The notes under the pieces: generated by a model
Told to the model about the DNA's origin: nothing
Database searches by the model: none
Seen by the model: the letters and a program-made list of their open reading frames with translations, nothing else
Shown: piece by piece, positions 24,267 to 37,546 of the stretch
How the letters are laid out: each line of letters opens with the position of its first letter
Numbering within the stretch: the stretch's first letter is position 1
Assembly: GCF_009730915.1 (NCBI RefSeq)
Contig: NC_052474.1
Coordinates: 20,433,501 to 20,497,500 of the forward strand
Length of the DNA stretch: 64,000 nt
Origin: Dioscorea cayenensis subsp. rotundata
Taxonomy: Eukaryota; Streptophyta; Magnoliopsida; Dioscoreales; Dioscoreaceae
Direction: 5' to 3'
Translations under genes and position numbers: made by a program

Positions 24267-25232
24267 TTGTGTTAAGGATTTGTCCTAGTTTTTAATAGTT
24301 CACTAATATTTCAAATCAGTTTTTAATAGGTCATGAAAAAGTAAGAAAAAGGAACCCCTTTCTTAAATTAGAGCCTAGCTTAAACTTAGTTGTTATTCTT
24401 CAAATCAGTTTAATTTCCCATCTTAAGCATCACAAGTCAACTATTTTTAATTCAATACTTTATAGCAGCTCAATAGAAGTAGAGTAGTTAACTAATGGCC
24501 CACCTAAATTGACATATCTGAAGAAGTTTCAAGTAAACCTTTTCTTGTAGATAATCTCAATCTGCTATATAAACAATGTTCTTGTTTTTATATTTATTAA
24601 TTTATTTATTTTCATCTAAACTGTTTGTCTCTTTCCTCACGTTATCAATGATTTGTGATTGTTCATATATATAGGCATTTAATTAGCTAGATTGAGATCA
24701 TGAAAAACAATAGAGGAATCTTTGTCTTGGTAAATAGTCTCGGCTTTTGCGTCATCGCATGGGAAAACCATTTAAATTAATTCACATATTTAATTCGTGT
24801 AGGAATAAACTAATATTTGGATAAGGATTAATAATTAATGGAGTAGGATTAAGTTTAAACATGTCTTAATCTTTCTTATCTTTGGATAGGATTTGAGAGA
24901 ATAATAATAAAAATAAATAACGTGGAGACCCTCCTATACATGAAAATCAATACTAAAGACTAGTCTCATTTAGTGCAAGAAGTACAATAATAATAATAAT
25001 AATAATCAATACTCTGAGAAGTTGTATTGTTGTCTGAAAGGGATATCAAGATCCACAACACTTTGATCTACAGAGATCTAATAATTCATAAGTATAAAGT
25101 GATTATTATACAACTATGTCCTTCTAGACTAATTTATTTTTTTATATTTAAATTGTAGATATTGTTTTTGATTTCATGTGGTTTTTTTATTGTATTAATC
25201 ACATTATTTGCGTTCCAAAATTTTGTATTACT

Positions 25233-25623
25233 CACAGGGATCGTTATTTGAACCTTCTAGATCAAGCATCACAAACACAAGAAGAGAGTAATGAGCTTTC
25301 TATTGTAGACAAAGCAAATATATTCCTTCAAGCTACGGGAGGGAAAAAGCGCCGGGTTTATGGAGTGGGCTCCCAAGCATCTATTTTTTATCCCCAGCTA
25401 TTGCAATGCTCATCTACAGGTGCATCATCTATAGACCTACATGCTAATATTAGGCAAACATGTGATGTTGTTGATTTGCTTTTCATCTATAGGTACATCA
25501 TCCCAAGAGCTACAAGTTAAGATTACACAGTTGTGTGAAACTATTGATCAGCTACAAGATAAAAACAAAGAGCTTCAAGAGAGTCTGCATGAAGTGAGAG
25601 ATGACAACAAAGGGCTTCAGTAG
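25233..25623 (+). pseudogene. CACTA second ORF (Transposase_24-type) C-terminal part
   Basis: The exon from about 25233 reads RDRYLNLLDQASQTQEES, then SIVDKANIFLQATGGKKRRV and YGVGSQASIFYPQ, the pattern of plant En/Spm second-ORF proteins. A short intron (about 25420-25492, GTGCATC…CTATAG) probably joins it to a coiled-coil segment (SSQELQVKITQLCETIDQL, QDKNKELQESLHEV). A stop at 25621 interrupts a further Met/Arg-rich region that extends to about 25790. The upstream half of the protein was not found. Confidence 0.6.
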
Positions 25624-25974
25624 TCTCGCATGAGATGAGGCGAGAGAGATGAGTATCGTAATCAGGATGTTGCGTCGGATGCGGGATATGATGATGGACT
25701 TCGAGGCTAGGATGCTTGACGCCACAGGTTCACTCGGGACTCACGACCCGACTAGTAATGACCATGATGTTGACCATGTAGATGAGCTTTAGTGTATTTG
25801 ATATTTGTTACTAATTTTCTTTTGTTAAAGTTCGTTTTGGACATCTTTTCCTAAATGCAGTAATGAAATCATTTTTTGTTAGCTTTATTGTTGCTAAAAA
25901 ATTTGTCATAACAGGTATTATTTATATCAACTTTGAAAACCAATGTGATATTTTTTTTTAATTATTTAGTTTTT

Positions 25975-26455
25975 TAGCAACGGATTACAAACCGATTAAT
26001 TTGTCTCAAAAATATAATTATATATATATATATATATATTTAATTTTAGCATCGGATTTGTAACGAAATAGTTTTTTTGTTTATAATAAAAACAAATTTA
26101 AAAACAAAAATATGTTCCATTACAAATCCGTTTCTATTTTTGGAATGGTAATTATTCCGTTGCTAATCCGTTGGTATCTCGTTTAAAGCGGATTAGTAAC
26201 AACATACATTCAGTTGCAAAATGTAGCAACACTTTTGAAATGGAATAATTTCCGTTACTAAAATTTGCAAACGGAAGCTTTTCCGTTACAAATCCGTTGC
26301 TGAAGTCTGCAACGGAATGTTATGTCGTTTGTAAAAAATTAGCAACACCTATTTTGCAAACATAAAAGTTTCGTTTATAATCCGTTGCTAATGCAAGTTA
26401 GCAACGGATTAGAAACAGAAAATGCTGTTTGTAAAATGCAATTCTCTTGTAGTGC
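25975..26455. repeat. Right subterminal repeat array and TIR of the CACTA element
   Basis: There are about a dozen copies of TCCGTTGC/GCAACGGA-type motifs (AGCAACGGATTA, ATTACAAATCCGTT, CCGTTGCTAATCCGTTG and others) in both orientations. They end in AATTCTCTTGTAGTG at 26455. These mirror the motifs of the left array. Confidence 0.75.
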
Positions 26456-27640
26456 TCATGTTTTTTTTTTTTTATTTAATTGAACATTCACACCCATATG
26501 TTATAGCATCAATTTAATTATTTGGTTTTTCTCAACAAAAAAAAAAATATTCTCATAAATAGGAACATTTAAGGCTTTATCCAATTTTCTTATTTTAAGG
26601 AATAGCAATTTAAAATAGATTCAATTTAAAACTCCTAAGTAAATAATAAAAGGGAGGTTTATAACAATGAATGGAATTGTTGATATGAAGTCCGCTGAAT
26701 TTTAAGTAAGATTGGACTAATTAAGATCTGTTTCATTTAGCCCAATAATACTTGAGCAAGCCCAAGTCAAATTAAGCCTAATCACTAACAATAATTGAGA
26801 AAACCTTAAAAAATTGTTTACTTTATCCAACCAAATTAATCACTAAGCCAATCTTGATTAGAGTCATAATTTGTGTTCTTAGGGTAATTAATCAAATTTA
26901 GAGTTAATTAAAGCAAAAATACAATTCAACTCATTAATTTTTTTAATAAACAATTATTTATTAAAATTTTGTATGTAGAAATTTTTTGAACTAATTATTT
27001 TGATTCTATTCTAAGTTATATAAATAAATTTTTTAGTAAAAATAAATGCTTACATGAAAAATAATTTTTGTATTTTTTTAAAAATAAGAAAATTTCTCGT
27101 ACTCATATAATAACAAAGAAATTTATTTTTGAAAACATAAATAAAGTGATTATTTTCATAAACCCATCTAATGTGCTCAAAATAAGAGATGAGAGAAAAT
27201 ATGATTTGCATCTACATCTACCACTAAATAAAATGTAAAAGTACAAAACCATTGATCAATAATTATTTATATAAATTACCAAATTTCTCCTTCTCATTGC
27301 GTACATGCTATATTGCCACTCTTTTTTTTAATTATTATTATAAATCAATCCTATTATTTATACTGTAAAATCTATAAATTAAAGCAATAATTGAATTAAT
27401 TGATGACATTTTGGCAGTTGTTATATATACATAGTTGGAGAAGAGTTAAAAATTATTTTGTTTTATTTATATTTGTCATAGTAAATATTAGGGAAAGAAT
27501 AGGATGGACTAATACAAGGATCGGAAAGATAGGAAAGGAAAGGTGAATTAGATTCAAACTAATTTCATAGGAAATGTAGTAACCCTAAGATTGGATTACA
27601 GAAAATTCTTATATTAACCATATATATATATATATATATA
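26456..27640. other. AT-rich spacer
   Basis: No gene is seen. A (TA)n tract at about 27622-27645 adjoins the LINE 3' end. Confidence 0.4.
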
Positions 27641-30600
27641 TATATTTGAAAAGGTGGATAAACTACTTCAATTAAAAAAGAACAAGTACAAAAACAAGCA
27701 CAGAGTAGGAACGTCTACTACTAGATGTGGTGATCGAACAACATTAGACACCGAAAAATAAAAGTACAGGGAATACAAGAACAGAGAGAGGAGGAAAAGC
27801 CATCCTCAAGGTCACCAAGACTCCTAGCCCAAGCTCTGATCATGAACCTTCTTAGACGGCAAAGATACACCCAACCTCCTCCACCCGAGTGCCAATGAAC
27901 TCCATACTTCTTCTGATAGTAGAGATATCATCTTCGCACTTCTCTCTGGGGCTCACATCAACTGAAGATAGCCAAGATAAGATCATCCGGTCAATTTTCA
28001 ATATAATGCAATACATAGGAAAAATAATGGCATTAAAAATGAAATCATTTCTAGCAAGCCAAATATTTCAAATAATCGCCATGCACTGGATCCCCGAAAG
28101 CCCTCCCTAGCGGAATGCCGCCAGTAACCTCCACTCGCCCCCAAAGTTGATGCATAGAAGAAGGTAGATCAGGAAGCTGAAAAAGCATGATATAGTAATT
28201 GAACACATTTTTGGCTAAAAGGCAGTGAAAGGAAAGATGATCCACAGATTCACTTCCAGTATGGCAAAGAACACAAGTTGTAGTCGGCAACCTATTACAC
28301 CTCATGTATACGCCAGATTCCCCAAAGTAAGAATTTTGTTTTTTCAAGCAAGCCAGTTGAAGAGGTTGATTTTCTTTGGGCACCAGTTGCGCCAAAAGAA
28401 CTTCGCAACCAGGCATCTCAAACTCCCATCAATTAGAAAATTGTAAAAGGATTTGACCTAGAAAACCCTGTTCCCAGTAAGCCTCCAGCACTTCAAATCA
28501 CCTGTCTCCTTAGCAGTCACTCGCAGACGCTCGCTTATTTGCAGCGCAAACTCATTCTCTGAAAAAGGAGGCCCATTACAAATATGGAGAAGCTAATGAA
28601 CAATGTCGTTGGGATGTAGACTGCCCCTAAAATCATCCGACCACAGGTACATGGGTTCCCTTCCATCCAACCAACAATCTTTCCAAAAAAGTGTTTCTTT
28701 TCCTGTCTTAATTTCGTGAAGAACGCAACCCCTAAAGGCTGGCAGGCAACTTAAGACCCCTTTCCAAAAATAGGATATCCTACCAGACAGAGTTGGGCCC
28801 GTCCTCCAACTGATCAACCCATAGTTGAACTGCACCACCTTTGCACTACACCAAGACGGGTCAATTAAAAACTTCCACCACCATTTCTCTAGCAACGCCT
28901 GATTGAAGGTAGCGAGATCGAGAATGCCCCAACCCCTGGTCACGTAGCGACAAAGATTCTTCCAACCTACCAGACGATCACCAGGGTGGTCAATATCTGG
29001 ACCTGACCACAAGAAGTCCCTCTAGATTCTGTCAATCTCTTTAATGACCCAACAAGGAAGTCGAAAGATAAACATCTAGTATGTTGGTATCATTGATAGA
29101 CCAGAGTTCACCAGAGTTAGTCGTCCACCTAAATATAGGTGTTGAACTTTCTATGCGGAGAGCCTCCTTCTAACCTTGAGAATAAGCCCTCCTAATCTTG
29201 CTCTAAGAGGCCTCCCGACCCTAAAAATCGGAATGCCCAAGTAAAGAAACAGTGCGAGCGCCACAGCAGCAATTTAATGTGTTCGTAGCTACCATATTAG
29301 ATAACTCCCCCATTCTACTCGAGTAAAGGCACGTCTTTGAAAGGTTAGTTTCTAAACCAGTCAAGCCTTCAAACAAGTATAAAACTAGCTTGATGATTCT
29401 GAGGTCCTCCAGCTCTCTCGTATTCAAAATCGGAAGATCATCCACGTAGTGCAGGTTACACTTACTTCCAAGCTTCCCCAAAGGCACTCCAATCAAAATC
29501 TTAGAATTTAGAGCATAGGTAACACATCGAACTCAGGACATCTGTAACTAGAACAAAACGTAATGGTGATAGAGGATCATCCTGCCTCAGACCCCTCTGA
29601 TGGCGGATATACCCATTCGGAGAGCCATTAACAAGAATTGAAGCCTTCGAAGGGTACAAAATACTCTTGATCCAACCCACTCATCTTTCTCCAAAACCCC
29701 TCGCCAATAGTAGTTCGACCAGGAAATCCCAGTCAACCAAATCAAATGCCTTTATAAAATCAACTTTTAGAATGTGCCCTGGAAGTCTTCACTTGTATAG
29801 ATTATAGATCAGTTCTTCAGCAGTCACAAAATTATCAAAGATGCAACGTCCCTTTTAGGAAAGCCGATTGATTCAAATCTACAAGAGAGTGCATTACTTT
29901 ACTTAAACGCGTTGCCAAGATTTTTGACAAAATTTTCAAGGATGAGTTAATAAAGCTAATGGGGAGATAATCCCCCGGTAACTCCGGTGTCAAGACCTTT
30001 GGAATAAGTGCAATGCTGCCCCGTTAATCTTTTCTAAATTAGCTCTCCCAAAGAAGAAATCCTCACAAAGTTTCTGAAGGTCAAGCTTGATAATCTCCCA
30101 GAGCTGTTTGAAAAAATGCAAGGGGAAGCATCGAGCCCCAGGGCTTTATCACCGCCTAAATAAAAAACAACAACTTTGATTTCCTCCAATGAGATAGTGT
30201 GTTACAAGAGAGATAAGTCCACTGCGTCTTGTTACCCTAATGACTTTTGGAGATCCACCTCGAATATGTAAGACCACTTAAGACCAAATTGCTCGAGCAG
30301 GCGCTCAGAGAAAATTTTTCCCAATCTCCCCCGAATCAATCCAAGTAACACCATCAATACTTATAATAGGAATGAAATTCTGGTTTTTACGCTCATTGGC
30401 CACCGTATGGAAAAGCGGGTGTTATCATCTCCTTCCTTCAACCATTGAAGTCTCGATCTTTGTTTCCAATAAAGTTCCTCTTGTTTATGAATCTCTCCTA
30501 ATTTTGACAAAATGAACTCCTCCTGATTGAACTCCAATGTCGATAAACGTCGGGTCTCTTTGATTATATCAATGGTCTCAAGCTCTTGCAATAAGGCCAG

Positions 30601-31545
30601 TTTTTTAAGTTTAATGGACTCGAAAAAGAACTTCACCCAGTGCCGCAGCTGTCTCCTAAGCCCTACCACTTTTGTTTGCTAGAATGAAGGTACCGCAGCC
30701 CTGAGGAGATAATTCAGTCCACCAATGTTCCACTAGCTCCTGGAAGCCCTCCAGAGTGGACCAAACCAACTCAAACCTAAAAGGTCGCGGGTTCGAGATG
30801 TGATTTCCCACTTCAAGCCGGATGGGTACATGATCTGACCCCAGTCTCGGGAGACTGTTTTGAATCATCTTAGGAAAGATGTTTGCACAAACGCAATTAA
30901 CTAGAAAACGATCCAATATAACCCAAATAGGGTCGGATTGGCCATTTGTCCATGAGAATCTTCTACCAATAGAAGGGGGCTCTTGCAGTGCCAGATCGTG
31001 CATGAAAGCGTTAGCTTTTCGAATGTCCTCCAAGTTTGGTGGACCTGATTTTGTCCCCCACATCAAAAAATTGTGTTGAAGTCCCCGCAGATAATTCAAG
31101 GAGTTCCAGGTGACACAGCGCAGTTCTGTAGCTCTACCCAAAAGGAGAGCTTCAGCGTCTTGGCATTTGGCCCATACATAATAGTTCACTGCCAGGTCAA
31201 ATTCTCACATTTGGAGAAGAATTCTATAGTCAAACTAAAGGATTCAACCTTATGCAGTTTGCCAGCCAAGAAACCACTATTCAAACCCATGATAATGCCG
31301 CCCACCGAGCCACTAGCCGCACAAAGAAAAAAAGTTGTCCGCTTTTGCTCCCACCAATCTCGCGCCAAAGGCGGGTGCAATCTCCTCCAATTTAGATTCT
31401 TGAAGACAACAAACATCCGTTAAGTGTAAATTGAAAAAGTCCTTGACAAGAAACCGCTTCGCCGGTCTCCCTAATACCCTAATGTTCCAAGGAATAATAT
31501 TAATTAACAAACATCAATTAACGCGACCCTCCGAGGAGGACGACG
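27641..31545 (-). mobile_element. Non-LTR retrotransposon (plant L1-type LINE), decayed, ORF2 only
   Basis: Minus-strand order: (1) apurinic endonuclease start WNIRVLGRPAKRFL…CCLQESKLEE (about 31490-31390) and its C-terminal part FSWTNGQSDPIW…LGSDHVPI (about 30950-30820). (2) A linker with YWKQRSRLQWLKEGDDNTRF (about 30470-30410). (3) Reverse transcriptase with RQDDPLSP (the usual G is D, about 29590) and LHYVDD (usually A/YADD, about 29450). (4) zf-RVT region MWSGPDIDHPGDRLVGWKNL…GTGKETLFWKD-like (29012-28593) and CVLCHTGSESVDHLSFHC (about 28290). The 3' end is GTTTATCCACCTTTTCAAA followed by (TA)n. ORF1 is absent: the copy is truncated just upstream of the endonuclease. Several frameshifts and stops make it inactive. 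Confidence 0.85.
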
Positions 31546-34500
31546 CCTAATGCATAAAAACCAAAACCATCAAATATATATATATATATATATACCCCAT
31601 ATGATATTAGAATACTATATCAATAATTTGGATTCATTTAATTGCACGCTATAAAGTTTATTTGGTATATGGAATAAACATTTTTAATAATAAATTCATC
31701 ACACTTTGTATACTACAAAAAAATAAATAAATAAATAAATAAATAAATAGATAGATATTCTCATGTTTATATCAACGAGTGTGAATAAATATCTTCCAAT
31801 TTTTTTTAGCTAACTTATAAATTGAAAATGATACTTTATTTAATAAATTTATAGCAGCTTTGGTAGACTTAGAAATATCCTTTTAATCAATTTAACCCTT
31901 TTCTATTTTTAGTAAAAATAAGGGGAATAAACTTGATATTATATGCTTTTGTCACTTTAATTAATATGTCAAAATTCTATTATCAAATTGTTTGGGTCAA
32001 AAGCTAAAAAGAATCTTGAATAGAAGAATTAAGCCAAAAAATAGCATATAAAAGAAAACAATGATTAGATATGACATCTTTATCTTTGCAATTGATTTCC
32101 GGAGATCTCTAATATAGTACCAATTCTATTATTAAATTATATGTCATAACCTCAATTAAGTAACAATCATATGGTAAGAAGATTTTGGTGAAGATCATAA
32201 ACATAATAAATATCAATTATAAAAAGCTTGGAGTGATTTTTCATTGTAATGTTGATAAGGCCTTTAATTTGCCTATGACTAGAATTTTGTTTCATTTTTG
32301 AACTTCATCTTCGATCTAATACTATTATCCAATATATATCCAAAGCAACTCTTTATGGCTACACTACTAATTATTACAACCTAAATCGAGAAACTTGACA
32401 TTCTAATAATCCTCCGTTGCTACATCATATGTTAGCAACGTAGCATTTTCAATTTTATCTCTTCAAAAGCCCTTACAACTTTAATATATTGATTGCCTTT
32501 ATCTTTTTACCAACTATTACATTAGCATTTGTGATGATAAGAGCTTTTGCAATAATAACTTTAAAGATGAGATTTATCATTCCTCCATGTGTCAAAATTT
32601 TTACCTCTTTCTTTGTCTCACAGGCATCCATATGGAAAAATTGTTTTTGACTTTCACTAATTGATATCATTTCCCTTCAAACAATTGTAGGTCCATATGC
32701 ATGACTATAGCCTCCAAGGGGTTAATTTCTCCCATTCATTGATTTGACTTTCAAGACCAAATTTGTCCAATGGACCCTTTTGACCTTTGCTATACTAAAA
32801 CTTAATTATGTGCTTAAATGGCAAAGAATCTCCTCAACAATAATTTTTGACATATAAGATTCCCTAAAATTATTTTTTCAATTTATTTTAACTTTTCAAT
32901 TGCAACTACTATATAATCAAAATTTTAAGTTAAAGTACGAAAAATCTTCCCAGTTATTTGTAAATCTTTGATATCTTCTCTAATTTGCTTTATTTGATTT
33001 GTTTGTGAAGTGATTCTCAGGAATCCCTCGTTGTTTGGGGGACGAGGATATTTTTAATCTTCAATATAGATGAGGAATTCCCATGCAACTTTAGATTTTT
33101 ATAGAAATAATTTTAATAACTATTGATGCTCTGACACCTTAGATGTGATTTCCAAAAATGTTCTACTATCTTTACTTTTACAAATTATAACCCATCTTTT
33201 ATTCTTTGTGCTACAATGCCTCGTATTCTTGATTAGTATCATCTACTTAACTTTTTTAAACAAGATCCTTAATGTCTTCATATCACTAATGCAATTCCAT
33301 TTCAATATATCCTCCTAATATCATTGTTTGTGCCTGTTAATGTAAGAATATTAGATTGGATTATATTGTTCATGGTGATACTTATGCAACTCTTCCGGAT
33401 TGCATCTTTCTTTTCCTTGGATTGAGGATATCTTTGATCTTGCTTGATGTCATCCAACTTTTTCAAATTTATTCTCTAAATATTATATAAATTTCTCCTT
33501 GAATCAAGGAAGTAGGTGGTGATTAATAACATTAACAAGATTATTAAAAAAGAAAAAGAAATGGAAAGTAAAAAAGAGTGATACTTTGTGTGAAAGTAAT
33601 CACAAGAATTAAAAGATGTGGCATGCCTTTAGTTGTGGGTAAGAAATGAATATTTTTTATAGTTTCCCTTATTGATTGGAGTATATCAAATTATCAAAAT
33701 GGATTTGATTCTCATGGTCCCTATCAATCCTTAATTAGTGAAAAAGATGTATGACATTATTATATAATATATATTGATATATATTATATAATTTATATGC
33801 ATAAATAAAGAGGGAAAAGGGAGATAGAGAAAGAGAAAAAGAGTCCCACCTTTAACTTTTCAGCAATAAATCACCAAATCAAAGCAGTGGCCATGGCTTC
33901 ACAAGTGTAGCTTGATTCCCAACCACATATGCTCAAAATCTAAAGAATGGGCCATTACATCTCTTTCGGTGACCAAGTTTCACTCCACATTTGTCACAAA
34001 GTCAGAGTGTGATTGGATAAAAATATTAATAAGAAAGAGAAAAGTGACAAAAATCCACACTATAAGTTATGGAGGAAAATCAATTGAAGTGAATATGTGA
34101 AGTTTATACAGTTCATAACTAGATTTTTGACTCTTGTCCTGAGATAAATAATTTAATAAAAAAATAATACAATTATGGAAAAATTGTTAAATATATTTTT
34201 GGAACGTATCAGAATCTCAATGAGTATTATATCAACTACACCTATTGCAATGTATCTACATCTAAATCGAACTCATAAGTTATTATATTATTTTTACAAT
34301 TTTTTTTAAAATAAGATAATTAAATATTGATATAATCAGTTGCTTTTGATAAAAGTATTTATGTTCTTAAGTTTTTACAAATTAAGTTAATTTAGGATTT
34401 GATAATTCTGATATATTATAATTAGTTACGCATTCTCTGTCAAAGCTCAACCAAACACTAAAAGTACTACTTAATTTAAAATTAAAATAAAAAATATTAT

Positions 34501-35501
34501 ATTTTTTAATTACATATTAATTAGCTTAAAAATTTTAATTTTAATTTTGAAATAATAGCTATAAATAAAAACTTTCTTCAATATGAAGTCAAACAATCTA
34601 AACTAGACACATTTATTTATTATTTATCCTATATTTTCATCATTCCATGGAAAACAATATAATTTTAATTAAAAATAAAAATAAAATTATATGTACATAA
34701 TCTAAATTTAAAAACAATCTATTAAAAATGGAAAAACAAAAGAACAAACAGGTTCTCTAGATGCCATCTTTGTCACCCCATTAGGTAGACCAATAGGCTT
34801 TTCCATCCAATCCTGTCATACCATTACTAGAGAAATATTAGAATTTATGTCCTCCACCATCCTCCTCTATAATCAAACCCAACTTGAGCCTTATCCCCAT
34901 CATGTTTACAATAAATACCAAAAATAAAACAACATCAACATTATAGTCAATGTTGTAATTATTTAATTAAAATTTAACTTTTAGTATAGCTTTAAAAATA
35001 ATGAATATTAAAGTAAGTAATTAATACAAATTATTTTAATTTTAATTTTAATTTTTAAATTTTAGCTCACAAGTTTTTTCAGAACCACGAGTTCTAAATT
35101 AATCTGAGATAATATACTAAATGCATCATAAAAAAAGTAAATATTTTAGTGAGTAATTTTTATATATACAAAAATTTAAATTTAAATAAAAACTTGATAA
35201 AAATATTTTTCATTAAATAAATTTTTATATATAAAAATTCAAAACTCAAGCTATTTGTTTAAGATACTCAAAACTCCCACTAGTATTTTACTCTAGAATA
35301 AAAACATAAACTACATTATCATAAAAAATAAATGAAAAAACTTAAGAAAACTAACAGCAAAAACAAAAGATATATAACAAAAATAATTCTAAATAAATAA
35401 TTACTTACAGTGATCATCCACCAGTTTTGTTCTTCACTCTCAAATAACAATAATATTTTATTTTTTCTAATATAATATATATTGTAAAAACCTTAAAAAC
35501 C

Positions 35502-35544
<43 letters not shown>

Positions 35545-36087
35545 CTTTATGTTTCCAAGAGTAATATAAATTATCAATGCTTGTATCTCTTATATAAGAG
35601 GGCACTCTCCAAGTCTCCTTTTATGGATTCCATGTAAGAGTGTGTTGACATCACACCTAACTAATGTAATGGGTGGGTGACTTTGAGTGATGGATTTGTT
35701 TGTTTATCCACCATCTAAGTGTGCAACTAGGCTCTCTAATTCTGTCCCATGTTCTTACTTCTTACCACCTCTTTTCTCTTATGTATGTTATAATGACTTC
35801 TTCTTAATTCCACTACCACTTGCACTAGACTAGGCTTTCCCTTATCAATAGATTTATCTTTTCCTGTTTTTCCATTTTTATGCTTGACATTTGCTTTTTT
35901 TGGGTTCAAATTATATGTTATATTTAAGCTTTATATAAAAATTAATAGTACTATTAAAACTCTTAAAAACAAAAAATAAAAATAAAAATAAATAATATGT
36001 GAGGATAATTTTACTTTTTTATTGAAATGATTTACTCTCATTGATACACGTTTTATTATTAAATAAAATGCATAAAATTAAAAAAAC
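31546..36087. other. AT-rich intergenic spacer
   Basis: It begins with a (TA)n tract (about 31574-31594) at the LINE 5' end and an (AAAT)n/(AGAT)n tract at about 31719-31757. No gene model could be supported; the short frame at 33912-34100 has no recognisable features. Confidence 0.4.
35503..35540. repeat. (CT)19 microsatellite
   Basis: This is a perfect dinucleotide CT tract. Plant CT/GA tracts are common in 5' leaders, but no gene start was recognised next to it. Confidence 0.9.
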
Positions 36088-36147
36088 AGCTAAAGCCACT
36101 TGGTTCAAGTGATTACCCCTCCTTTTCAAAATAAAATAAAATAAAAT
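36088..36147 (+). mobile_element. Internally deleted copy of the SINE-like element
   Basis: The head CTAAAGCCACTTGGTTCAAGTG corresponds to the A-box region of the 5.9-kb element. It is joined directly to that element's 3' end, CCTTTTCAAAATAAAA, and an (AAAAT)n tail. The middle, including the B-box, is missing. Confidence 0.45.
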
Positions 36148-37546
36148 GAAATTAGAAAAATCATAATTAGTGTTTATAGAATTTTTAAAAATAACAATTA
36201 ATTTGAAACAAAATAAAAATTCTTAAATAATTTGAAATAAAAGAAGCAATAGATAATAGATGATAATAGTAATAATACATCTCTGATTTTTTTATTTTTA
36301 ATTAAAAAGTAATTCTATATGATTTTAGCATCAATAGCTGCCTTGTATTTTTTTTTAATGTATAAATATGGGTTCTATTAAATAGCTAGTAATTATTTTC
36401 TTTATCTAGAATTGAGTACCCAAAAAAAAAAATGTACCTTTCTATAAAATTTTTAAATTGATTTTTAAAATACAAGTAAATATGATTCCACTTATCCAGT
36501 TTTTAAGGTGTACAAGTAATTCTCTCCAACTAATAATCAATATCAAATTTACATTTATTATTTAAAAAAAATTTTAAAAATCGAGTGATCCAAGAAAAAA
36601 CTAAAAATTCCTTTATTTAACAATTTTTTTTTTACTGAATTTTCTCTCTCTTCCAATAAATTTTCTCCTTTAAATTTTTACAAATTAATCATATCAAATT
36701 ATTAGACTTTCTAAAAATAAACTTTCTTTCCTTTTCTTTTGCTATTAAGGAACATGATTTTTGGTGGAAATACATTATTTAGTATTGACTAATTTTCCCC
36801 CCTAAAATAGATAAATAAATTTACTAAATCAAATCCCATTTCCAAATAATACTTAGAACAATCATTTCCTTAAGAACAAGAGGAAAATAGCAAACTAAAA
36901 CCAAAATAGACATTTATCCACCATATACATCTTTATGGTTGCCAAATTTATCTCCAATAAATTGAAGGATTTTGTAAGAAGAAAAAACACCACAAAGTGT
37001 GTGTCTTCCATTGGCCCTTCCCTCCTTAAATTCCTCCCAACCTTCAAACAAATAATACTCAAAAACCAAACCAAAAACAAAATCAAAATCACATCTTTGT
37101 CTCAACCACAAACAAATATAAATATATATATATATACACAGACCATCTTCTTCAAAGTAGAAAAAAAAAGGGAAAAAAAAAGAGGGAGAGAGAGAGGGAT
37201 TGAAGGTATTGGTGTTGAGGATTTGGTAGGTTGTGGTGAAGATTTGGATGAACTGGAGAGGACCCCACTGCCTCTCCATCTCCATCTTCACCACACTCTC
37301 AATCCTATTCTCCTTCTCCAAGATCTCCATCTCTCCCTTTCCTTTCATTAATCCCATCTTCTCCCATTTTTCCCCAATTTTTTGTCCTTGTTTTGATTTG
37401 GTTTGTGACAAGCTGTAAAAAAGTTTCAATCTTTTCTTCTCTGATTGAAGAAAGTTATAATTTTGATTCTTGTTCTGGTTGAAAGTTGCGAGCTTTTTAT
37501 ACTTTTGGTGGGTGTTTCTCTTTGTTGGCTTAATGCACAACTTGCG

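Larger units (their letters stand above)
17738..26455 (+). mobile_element. CACTA (En/Spm) transposon, about 8.7 kb, left terminus missing
   Basis: The right end is AATTCTCTTGTAGTG (to 26455), the reverse complement of a CACTACAAGAGAATT terminus. Both ends carry long subterminal arrays of AACGGATTAC/TCCGTTGC-type repeats (17.94-19.61 kb and 25.97-26.43 kb). Plus-strand transposase remnants lie between (TNP2-like at 23.3 kb, second ORF at 25.2 kb). No matching CACTACAAGAG is visible on the left, where instead three partial copies of the left end are stacked. The start given is the first recognisable repeat unit. The internal region at 21.8-23.3 kb shows no recognisable coding. Confidence 0.75.

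Noticed and set aside
35414..35605. Arg-Glu repeat frame on the minus strand
   Set aside because: Direct translation of the (CT)n microsatellite.
36914..37540. 208-residue minus-strand frame over the F-box leader
   Set aside because: Antisense to the leader of a well-supported gene; composition is low complexity.
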